NCBI GenBank assembly: GCA_014529385.2
Contig: CM043946.1
Location: 21,566,577 to 21,630,576 of the forward strand
From: Adiantum capillus-veneris
Lineage: Eukaryota > Streptophyta > Polypodiopsida > Polypodiales > Pteridaceae
Direction: 5' to 3'
DNA: 64,000 nt
Shown here piece by piece: positions 35,408-45,500 of this stretch (positions are counted from its first letter, which is position 1; each line of letters begins with the position of its first letter). The notes beneath the pieces were generated by a model. That model was not told the origin of the DNA and ran no database searches. It was given only the letters and a program-made list of their open reading frames with translations. Both the position numbers and the translations under genes were made by a program.

Positions 35408-36991
35408 GTGATGACAGGATCTATGGAGGCTTCTCTGGGAAAAAGAAAAGGCAAGAACCTGGCAATGGAAGGTGCAGTACCCTATGCACTTCTACCAAAT
35501 TCTTTAAAGCCAACAGCCACCTGGATACCTGCAGATGTAAAACAAGCAGCGGCCTTTCAGATATATCAAGGTTCATATGTGGATGACAAAAGAAACTTAG
35601 TGGATACAGTGATGATTCCCAAGGAGGCAGAGAATTACTTGGAAAGATCACCGCAAAGGTCATGGCTCAAAAAAATCGGCTTGTGAAACTTCGTATCACT
35701 ACCACCAGTAGGGATAGATTTCAAGAGGGTACAACACCTAATAGAGATCCAGGAAGATGGAACTTGCAGAGTGGCAGGCATGGATAACGAAGTGATGGAG
35801 ATCCAGATCACCAAAGAGATCATCAAAGAGGCATTGAAATTGTCAGATCAAGGAGCAAACATGAGAGAAAGAAGGAAAAACCTCACAGTTTACTTGCAAA
35901 AGTCCAAACTACCCTCTTTCGAACTCATAGCAAACCCGGAAGTAAGAGAACTGACACAGATCTACAGTCAGTGTTTGTTGAGCTACAGCAAAAGGCCGCC
36001 AAGATACACTACACCGCACGGGAGCATCTCAACCACACTGACATGGGCTATGGGAATGACCCGTGAGTTCTATATAGATCACGCGTCATATCTGTTTGAA
36101 GAAATGACAAAGCTAAGGCAGGACAGACCCAATTACATTGCAGGAGGGGAAGTCCTAACCAGAGTAATATACCATGCCATAGGCGCGGCAGATCAGTTGC
36201 CACCTGCCCCTCATCAGAACGACTAGCTAGTATTAAGGGAAAATATCGAAGACAGGTCACAAAGGAAAGTACCGGCATCTATTAACACCATTGGAGGACG
36301 CAAGCTGGAAAGAGTGACAAGAAGTACAGAAGAAAAGATGGAAGAAGAAAAAAGAACTGAAGAGGAAGATGCCTGACTAAAGAAGCGGAAAGCGGAAATG
36401 GAAAACAACACCTGGTTGCAGAAGATAGCAAAAATGGAAAGGATGCTAGAAGGGTTTGCTCTAGAAAGATCTCTACGAGGTGATGTAGGCGCCACTTGGA
36501 AACCTTCTAGTAGCACTTTCACACAGGGAACGAAGAATAGAAACAACCCAGCTTTTGAGCTGGACTGGTTCGAGAAATACATCCAAGAAAGAAATGCTAG
36601 GGATGAACCAGATTTGCTACTAGAAGAGGAGGATCTCCAAACTTTGAGAGATCAGCTGAGGCCAACTTCACGTGATCAGGAAACACCGCCGCCATCTCTA
36701 TGGCCAGATACAAGTGAAAGGCAATCTAGCCCATCTGCTGAATCTACTTCGCATTCAGAAAGCTCACATCGTGATAACAGAGTTCACACACTGCCCAATG
36801 AACAAGAAGAAGAGGAAGAGGAAGAAGAAGGAACAGATAGACACCCAAACACTGGAGCCATATCACAAAGTGATAAAGGCAAGCAAAAGGAGGTGGATCA
36901 CACTAAAGATAAAGCTTCTTCCTCTCAAGAAATTGAGCTGGAAGCTACTATAGATGAAGATCTGCAGTTAATGGCGACAATACTAAACTGA
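35408..36991 (+). pseudogene. Element B protein, N-terminal part
   Basis: First part of one ancestral frame that runs to 38821. Stops at 35684-35686 (TGA), 36224-36226 (TAG), 36374-36376 (TGA) and 36989-36991 (TGA) are all in the same frame with no frameshift. The first 270 residues are globular (IPADVKQAAAFQIYQGSY, then SYSKRPPRYTTPHGSIS and EFYIDHASYLFEEMTKL), gag-like in position but with no motif I can name. From about 36240 it becomes charged, with an E-rich run at 36805-36835 and a Ser/Thr-rich linker. No protease, RT, RNase H or integrase motif is present. Confidence 0.7.
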
Positions 36992-37039
36992 ACAAGACTG
37001 CACAGTCAATGGTTAGCTGATCAGAACCGGTCCAACAAA

Positions 37040-38197
37040 ATGAAGCTACAAAAAACTGATGAGGAAGTTCTGAGACTGCAAGAGCAAAGGGAGGACACTC
37101 TAAAGCTGATCAGCATCAGAGATGCTGAAATATTGGGGCTCAAAGGCATAATAAATCTTCTCAAAGACAATTTACAGGAGTCGGAAGACTTCAATGCCAT
37201 ATGTGAAGATACACTAAACGTATTCCTTGAAGATGTCAGTGACAGAGATGAACACATCCAAAAGTTGGAAAAGGATAAGCAAGATGCGCTGGAGACCATC
37301 AAAAGTTTGCAAGTCATCATCGATGACTTACAAATTGAAGTCAAAGATTTGAGAGCAGTAACAGATATCCAAGGAAGAGAAATCGAACGCGCTAAGAAGC
37401 AAAAAACGTCGCTACCAACAATACCAGTAGTCCACCCAGAAGAAGAAGTGGCTGCACTAAAGAGGGAGCTGGAGTTGGAAAGAAAACATTGTTTAATGAT
37501 TGCTGAAAGTGCGCTTAGAGCAGAAGATCAACTACAAAGACAAATTTCAGACTTGCAAAGTGAACAACAACAAGGACCAGCTCCTGACAGTGAAATGGAA
37601 AGCATTGTTTCCAAATCACTCAGGGAAGAAAATGAAAAATTGCACATCAGGATAAAACAGTTAGAGGAGTCGGCCGCTAAAAAAGACATGGAATTTCAAG
37701 CTCTACAAATCAAAAGTAGAACAATGACCGCACAAATCGCAAGTCTACAAAGTGCAGGGCAGCACCAAGGACAGGTACGAGTGCACATGGAGCCAGTAAC
37801 AACGAATTTGGCTGGACTCACCGAAGTTTATGGGGGTCAAGATGAGTACGACGAAGATTCAGATGAACAGGAGGCACATACACAGACTGATCAAAACGGC
37901 TCCAAAGACCAAGAGACAGAAGAGGATTTAGTCACGAAATTGGAAGAGCAGAGGCTGGTCGAGCAGATGGAAAAACAAACAGAAATGATATGGTACAAGG
38001 CTATGCAACTCGAAAAGGAGTTGCTACAAGGGCTTTCCAGATCGGGCAAAACAGCAGCAGAGCTACGGAAGGAATGGAATGCACCTATGTTACCCTATGC
38101 TCTGTTGAAGTATGAGACTCTAACACATCAACGGCAGCTCAAAAAAGAAGAACAAGTGCCAGTATTTGAAGGAGAAGTACAAGATAGGGAACAATAA
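37040..38197 (+). pseudogene. Element B protein, long coiled-coil segment
   Basis: 385 codons in the same frame as the upstream part. Residues 1-110 and 140-235 are strongly heptad-like, rich in L, E, K and Q (LRLQEQREDTLKLISIRDAE, LKRELELERKHCLMIAES), predicting parallel coiled coils. An acidic stretch near 270-300 breaks them, then a further helix (LEEQRLVEQMEKQTEMIWYK) follows. This suggests an oligomerising structural protein. The TAA at 38195-38197 is in frame with the next segment and fits loss of a CAA codon. Relic H keeps the same helix at about 11205. Confidence 0.75.
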
Positions 38198-38206
38198 AAC
38201 AGAATA

Positions 38207-38821
38207 GTGGACAGCCAGCCAAAGTGGAGGCGTCAATGGCTATTGGATCATCCTAATAACCTGATCCACTTAGTCAATGCACCGCCTGAGCTGAGGAATG
38301 ACAGAACATTTTTCCCAACTCCGCGAACATACACCTACAGCCAACATAAAGCACTACAGAGCAGAAATCCGACATGGCTGAATTATCCAGTAATGCCAGG
38401 GCCAGCAGAGGGAGAGAGAATATTCGGTTCTTACATGGTGAAAACCCTGCAGGGCGCCATAGCAGAATTCGGAGGCTCTCCTGACCTATCTTGCAAGATG
38501 CTATGTAAGATAGCTCGAACATTTTTGGCATGTCTCACAGTCTTCTTAGAAAGTTGGACATCAGAGTATATGAATACTGAAAGGAGCATCTCAGAGTTGT
38601 CATACGATCTAAGTGGGCCACCGACAGAGCCAGTATTGTATGCCTATTTCAAACGGCTGATGTTTCTACCAAGCTACCATCTCCAAACCTTTGAAGAAGC
38701 ATTTTACACGGGCTTCTTCATGTACAATTCAAAAATTTTTGGCCCATTAATGGCAAGTGAGTCTATGCGCTATGATGCATTTCTACATCAAATCAACCAA
38801 GAAAGACGACAACGACAATGA
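38207..38821 (+). pseudogene. Element B protein, C-terminal globular domain
   Basis: 204 codons continuing the same frame (38207 is GTG, not a real start). The domain has LSCKMLCKIARTFLACLTVF, two further helices and LQTFEEAFYTGFFMYNSK, and ends in a basic NQERRQRQ. The conserved core is recognisable in relic H at 11660-11900, so it is a family feature. No homologue outside these two elements is known to me. It stops 34 bases before the polypurine tract, so it is the last coding part. Confidence 0.75.
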
Positions 38822-38855
38822 AGACAAAGACGATCATGTCGTGGTAGACATGAAT

Positions 38856-38869
38856 TAGGAGGGGGGGAG
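38856..38869 (+). other. Polypurine tract of element B
   Basis: TAGGAGGGGGGGAG directly before TGTTGGAGCC. Confidence 0.85.
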
Positions 38870-39786
38870 TGTTGGAGCCCCATTGGTCCAACTGTTGTAA
38901 TGAGCCCATCTTGTAAAGCATATCAAATTCCATTTTTTATGTCAAAGACGTCTTATCATTTTGATCCATTCGTCTGGATTATGTAAATATTAGTCAGTTA
39001 GTCAGGACTCAGATTTATCCCCACTTTGTAATCATGAGCAAGAGAACCCCATGTACATTTTTGAGCTAAGGTGACTAAAGTGTAAAAGTCACCTTAGAAC
39101 CATTTTTGAATAACATTTGAATTAATCCTGTGTCGTACGAGTCTGAGAGAGAGAGAGAGAGAGAGTCTTATCCTCTTCGCTACATGCTTCTCCCTCACCG
39201 GATTCACGACGCGACCACACCATCGCGGTAATATCTCCGAGAGCTACGCGCCCACGCCACACATTTGCCGTTTCGAGTTGATCACGATCGATTCTTCCTC
39301 GAGCTTGTTTTGCTTGTAAGTAGCACAAACGGTGTCTGTTTTCAATAATCAAGTGCTTCATGGAATGAGAAAGAGATTAGCTACACATAGATACTGATAA
39401 ACTTAAGTTTTGCCCACTTTTGGATTATGAACTGTTGGTCTATCGCGACAATATTCGAGATAGCTAGGGTTCTAATCTGGTGAGATTAGATTTATAGGTA
39501 AGTATGTCCTAGTGAGAGGATGGTGCCTAGTAAGTTTGATGCGATTCCGAGTTCATTGGACGTGTAAACTGTGTTGTGAGTGTTAAGGGATAGATAGGGT
39601 TGCAATCTACCAGGGTTAGTGATTGATGCATCATAAAAGTGCGTATGTGTAGATTGGTCTCAGCCTGACAAGCTAACGAGATTGCCTACGTGCACCTATG
39701 GGTTAGTCGTGTCATCGAATGATAAGTATGTTGTCTGTGTCGTGCTCGTGAGTATGAACAGGGGAGTAGTTTTGCCCTAAAACAGT
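38870..39786 (+). mobile_element. 3' LTR of element B, 3' boundary uncertain
   Basis: Starts TGTTGGAGCC. Contains a (GA)n run at 39144-39165 and a GC-richer block at 39180-39300. It ends at or before 39787, where sequence shared with the chromovirus E LTR begins. No LTR pair exists in the window to fix its length. Confidence 0.55.
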
Positions 39787-40491
39787 CCATGTCGTGCTTT
39801 TTATGCGGTGGACAAATCTAGTTGTATGGGCAACTAGGTGACAACGGGTGGAGTTAACACTTGCTGGGGGATTTCGTGCCTCCACGACATTGGAAGTTTA
39901 AAGGAAATGAGTTATTGAGTGAATTTTTACTAGAAAGATTGTTTTGGTGCCGCTTTGAAAAACTGTTTGAAAGGCTGTCTTAACACATCCTGTGAATCGA
40001 AATTAATCAATGAATATATATGTTGAACAACAAATGTATTAGTAATTAGGACACACAAGACAGAGTGTGAGTATGGGGGTGGAAAGTGGGGGCTTGGCTC
40101 GGGTTGCCAATGCCTATGAGAAGGGTGGTCCCGATTGGTCGGGAACTCTCTGTCCCCATAGTACGGTAAATGACGTTAGAATTTCACATTACACCAAAAG
40201 CAGTGAAGTCCCAAGTGTATGTGCCTCTGAAAGCAATGGGGAAAAAGGCACTCGAGACTTTTCTCCTTCTAGAATGTGAGTCTTAGGACCGACAATTGGT
40301 TAGATACGCTTTTCCTTGCGGGGTAGAACTAGATTCTTGTTGCTAGTAGGCTCGACTCAATTCACTTGGTGATGAGAGCTTGTCCTCTAGTTGATCCCTT
40401 AAACCACTTTGTTTGCTTCCACTATAGATGTAGTGGCCACCAGGTTTACCATCAGAATCGTCGTTTGAGATGACGGGGTGGAGACCTCACA
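39787..40491 (+). repeat. 5' LTR of chromovirus E, 5'-truncated
   Basis: About 700 bases matching 58374-59031, ending CCTCACA two bases before a tRNA-iMet primer site. The first roughly 2.2 kb expected from the 3' LTR is absent, replaced by the element B LTR. The 70-residue frame at 40067-40279 lies within it and is not kept in the 3' LTR. Confidence 0.75.
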
Positions 40492-40493
40492 CT

Positions 40494-40505
40494 TGGTATC
40501 AGAGC
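40494..40505 (+). other. Primer binding site of chromovirus E (initiator tRNA-Met)
   Basis: TGGTATCAGAGC is the standard plant retrotransposon sequence complementary to the 3' end of initiator tRNA-Met. It lies two bases after the LTR. Confidence 0.95.
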
Positions 40506-40708
40506 AAGGTTAGGATAGACTGGGAACTAGAATTCGTACTGTTTGAAAATTTTAGAACTAAGGAAATCTAGGTAGCTAATCCGAAATCCTTGCATTGGTG
40601 TTGCAGGAAGATCTCGCACTTGAATACCATAAGTTTCAAGTCTTTAAGCTTATTTATGAGCAAGCACATTGTTCCCCAAATTATTGTTTTCGGCGAGACG
40701 TGATATAG

Positions 40709-40744
40709 ATGCTGCTAAAGGTCAATACACCACACTCCAGACGC
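40709..40744 (+). pseudogene. First 12 codons of a leader ORF of chromovirus E
   Basis: An ATG at 40709 opens a frame that is cut by element D after 12 codons and resumes at 51287 in phase, ending at 51601. See the second part. Confidence 0.5.
40741..40744. repeat. Target-site duplication of element D (left)
   Basis: ACGC, repeated at 51283-51286. Confidence 0.95.
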
Positions 40745-41003
40745 TGAGGCGGTCCGGGGCGGGCAACAAGAAGAGTGGCCTCTAGACACCCTTCAAGGCT
40801 CCCGTGTTGCTCAATGGGGCTGGGGCACAACACAACACAAACCAAAACAACAAACCCACCGCCAAATCCCAACTACACAAGGGGCACCACCTAGTTTAAG
40901 AGCGAACTAGGACGCAAAAGAGGAGAATCGTTAGAGCGACCCACAAACAAGCAAGGAATTTACACTAACCCTAACACCAATGGAATACTCTCACACACTA
41001 AAA

Positions 41004-41043
<40 letters not shown>

Positions 41044-42531
41044 TGCTCGGGCTGCTTTGAAACGTATCGGCAATGATCAAGCAAACACAACTATATATTT
41101 AAGAAAGAGAGAGAAAGGGGGAGGGGGTGCTTGTTGCATTAATACCTTCTTACAAATCTGTCATGACAAATCAAAGTGAGATTAGTACTTGTTCAACATA
41201 GCTTGCGTAAATTTCACCACAACACATCACAAGAAAGGCCACCCCAATCACTGTCTTAAGGCCAGGGGAGTCCTCTCCACCCTGTTGCCCTCTTACAGTA
41301 TGTGGGATTTATGGCTAGATTGATGACAACACCAGAGACAAGCTATCAAGAACTTAACAAAAAAAAAAACACCAAGACACTTACACATCATTGTTGTCCA
41401 TTACTTCACGTTGGAAGGGAGACAAAGTATCCAAGCTTAGTCCAAATCCACCCTCCTTGATTCAGCGAATGTTGGGCTTACACTAGTAGGAGAAATGATA
41501 GATTTCCTACTCTCAATTGAATGATCACTCTCTCTCTTACAATGGCATAGATTTCCCTTGCTAATCCCCTATTACAACACATGCACATGCATAAGACAAT
41601 GAGCTTCCACTCAAGAGCTCCTTCTAGAGAGGTTGAGCTTGGCTTCTCAAGCTATAGCATAGTGCTCTTGCTTATGGCTCCCCCCCTTTGTTGAATTTGT
41701 ACAATGCATCCAAGAGTGAGCCCCTCCTTTGTCATATTATAATACAAATCATTCAAGTTGCCCTTGACCCATGCATGGAGGAGGATTATTGGTGAAATAA
41801 GAAATATATACATGGTGGGACTAGTGTATGGACTATTCATGGACTTTAGCTCAATGAGCACATGGTGTTAGAATAATGAGTAAAAATAATAATAAAAATA
41901 TGGAGGAGTTATGGATATGGAAAGATATTGGAATCATATGATATGGTCCCTCCTTGAATTATTTTTGGTGAAAGAGAAAAATGTATGCAAGTAAATAATA
42001 TAATAAAAGTAACCAATGAGTAGAAATCAATTTTTTGTTTTCACGAGGGTGAGGGTGAAAATGTGGGAGTGATTTGTATAAAGGAAAAATATGAGGTTAG
42101 AGTATGTACATATTGGCAAAAAAATAAAAAATAAAAAAATATATATATATAATTATGGTGTAAGAGGATGAAAGAAGGTGTACATAGGTTTAATAAAACA
42201 CACACATAAGTAGAAATATTTAAATAAAATACCAAAATAATTATAAAAAATCCCTATATTTAGGCCATATATACAATGAAATATTTACACACAAAGAGGC
42301 CATAATATACTTTTATTTTTTTATTTTTTATTATTATTATTTTATTTTTTTGGCTCACCTAGCCTAGTGACTAGCTAGCTGAGGGTTTTTAAGAAGATAT
42401 GGGAAAAGTCCCGTGACTCACGCACGCCTATGTACAATGAAATGGTAGGGATAGCCACAGTGTTTGGGTGATTTTGGTAGGGTGAGGTAACTCACTGTGG
42501 CAATTACAAAGAGCCGAAAAAACGGCTATCA
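40745..42531 (-). repeat. 3' LTR of element D
   Basis: On the minus strand starts TGATAGCCG at 42531. It shares the outer roughly 950 bases (R/U5 side, with a (GA)n run at 41006-41040) with the C LTR but lacks the C-specific segment holding its TATA box. A different TATA-like TATTATAATA lies on the minus strand at 41734-41743. Confidence 0.95.
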
Positions 42532-42547
42532 TTAGCCCTCCCCCTGG
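42532..42547 (-). other. Polypurine tract of element D
   Basis: On the minus strand CCAGGGGGAGGGCTAA abuts the 3' LTR. Confidence 0.9.
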
Positions 42548-42559
42548 ATGATGGTATAT

Positions 42560-45500
42560 TCATGTACCATCATAGAGCATCTTTTCCAAAGAGAGTGCTT
42601 CAGAGTCCTTGACGAGATCTTCATTGTTTGGCCCCTCAGAATTTTGGCTGGAGTTACACTCATGCTTCATGTAACAATACTTACATAAGACAGCGGCCTT
42701 TGGACAGATCTTTGGTAGATCCTTTGGTAGAAGGCGACTCAAATAGGGCTTCAAGCGATACCCGTTTACTTTCCTGGAGTGCTCTTTACCATTCAAGTCC
42801 ATAAGCTGATAGTAACTTGAATTGAAAGCCTTCTTGACTATGTATGGCCCTTGCCATCTTGTTTCAAACTTGGCATCAAAACGATTGTCAAGTCGATTGT
42901 CATACCTTAGCACAAGCTCTCCTTCCTTGATGCCTTTGTCCTTCAGTTTCTTGTCGTGCGTTTCTTTCGCTTGTGTGGCTTTCCTCTTGTAGCACTCATA
43001 TGCTGCTTCTCTTTTCCACTCAAGCTCCACTAACGTAAGAAGTCGATCCATCCATACCTCTTGATCATCTTGTGCTCCTTTGCCATGAAGTCGCATTGTT
43101 GGAATGTTGAGCTCGATAGGCTGCAAAGCCTCTTGACCATAGACCAAGTGAAATGGTGTGAACTCCGTGGCTTCCCTATATGTGGTTCGATATGCCCACA
43201 AGGCACCATCCAAGAAGTCATCCCATAATTTTGTCTTGTTTTGCACCATCTTTCTAATGATTCCTGCAATGACACCATTAGCCTTCTCCACCAAACCATT
43301 TGACTGTGGGTAGTATGGTGTGCTATGACGATGTAGAATGTGAAGCTCTTCACAAACTTCTGTGAGCAATCCTTTTCTAAACCATGGACCATTATCAGAA
43401 ACAATCTCCAAAGGTGTGCCAAATCTACAACAAATGTGAGTGTAGACGAATTTGCTCACTGTCTTCTCATTTACCTTTGCCACACTTTGTGCTTCCACCC
43501 ACCTAGTCATATAGTCTACAGCCACTAGAATGTAGAGTTTACCATTTTTTGTCCTAGGCAGAGGACCCATAGCATCAATGCCCCACTTTTCAAAGGGTCC
43601 ATTTGCAAGCACTATTTGCCTCGGGCCATGCACCAACCTTCTATTTCCATTTATCTGACAAGTGTGACAGCTTTTACACCAATGTTGAACATCCACATGC
43701 AAACTTGGCCAAACATACCCCGAAAGCAAAATCTTCTTCACAGTTAATTCTTGGGCAAAATGACCACCACATGCCTCTTCATGCAAACCTTTTAGAATGG
43801 CTGGAATTTCCTTGATAGTTGGTACTCGTCTGCACACTTGATCCTTCCCTCTTTGATAGAGGGAGCCTTCTAGGAAGAGATATACGCTTGCCTTCTTCAT
43901 GAGTCTCCTCTTCTGAGCTTTTGTGAAGTCTGGTAGAAACTCACCCTCCAAAATGTAGCCAATGATGGGAGCCAATGACTCCAATCCCTGGTACCTCGGT
44001 TGCTTCACAGCAGCCGCCACCATGATGACCTGCACTTCTTTCTTTGCACATGCAACGGCTTGTTGTGCAAGTAAATCAGCATCTTCATTCTGTTTCCTAG
44101 GAATATGATATAGTTGCACTTCTTCAAATTGATTAAACAATCTACGAATGGCATGAACCTTTGTCCGTAAGCTCTCATTCTTGCATGCCCAAATGTCTAA
44201 AATCTGTTTAACAATGAGAAGTGCATCTCCCTTTACCATGAGGCGTTGTATCCCTTGGCCAATGCACATCTTAAAACCATGAAGTAGAGTGTCATATTCT
44301 ACTTCATTGTTGCTAGCTGAACTTGGTAGATTGAACTTCTCTTTCATGACCACCTCTCCACTTGGGTTGAGCAACACTAGCCCTCCCCCTGCTTTTCCTA
44401 TGGCTCGACGAAAAGCTCCATCAAAGAACAAAGTAAAAGCATTAGGAATACTTTTTGGTGGTGGCAATGGTAGGGTCTTTACTTCAGGCACCTTAATCTC
44501 CTTTTCGTGCACTCTATAAGTGAGAATCCCTGCCAATTGTGCGCACACACTATCTTCTACCTTGAAAGAGTATTGAAACTCTTGCAACTCTATAATCCAC
44601 TTTGAGATCCTAGTACTAAGATTCATTTGAGATGACACCCAAGGGAATAAATTTTCTGCAGTGAGAATTACAAAAGGTTTTGGTAGCAGGTAGGATCTAA
44701 ACTTTCTCACCGCAAACATGAGAGAAAGCATCATGAGTTCTGCTTCTGTGTAGTCTCTCTCCAAAGCATTCATGACCCTACTAGCAAAGTAGATGGGTCG
44801 CATCCTTGTACTCTGGGGATCTTGTTGTAGCAACATAGCACCAATTGTTTCTTTCCCAACACTAGAGCTAACAAAGAATGTGTACTCCCAACAAGGAGTC
44901 ATGAGTGTTGGTAGCTCTGACAAAATGACTTTAATGTTACAAAAGTACTCTTCAAGCTCATCAGACCATGCAAATTCTACTTGTTGTGTCAACTTTTGCA
45001 AAGGGTGAAGTAACTCCGAGGCTAAGTGAATGAAGCGTGACATATACTTCACCTTTTGAATGAATGAGATGACCTCCTTAAGACTCTTGGGTGATGGTAG
45101 CTCAATAAGATCCTTTGCCTTCGAAGGATCCACTTCAATGCCTTTGTAAGAAACTTTATGACCAAGCAAGATTACTTCATCCTCACCTATATGGCACTTG
45201 TCGGGGTTGAGTTGACCTCCCATGTCGTAGAGCTTCTTTAAACCTTCTTCTACCCTTTGTAGATGCAATGATTTTGAGCTATAAATACAAAAATCATCAA
45301 TGAACACCCTAATTGACTTTCCAAAGAATGCTTGAAACACCATATTCATGAAACGTTGGAATGTTGCAGGAGCATTTGTCAGACCAAATGGCATGACTCT
45401 AAAAGCATAACAACCCCAAGGAGTGATAAAGGTTGTTTTCAATTGATCCTCCAGTGCAATCCCTATTTGAAAGTAACCTGAGTAACCATCGCACACAGTG

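Noticed and set aside
40067-40279. 70-codon frame in the E 5' LTR
   Set aside because: Not maintained in the 3' LTR copy, which differs by indels and a repeat scar.
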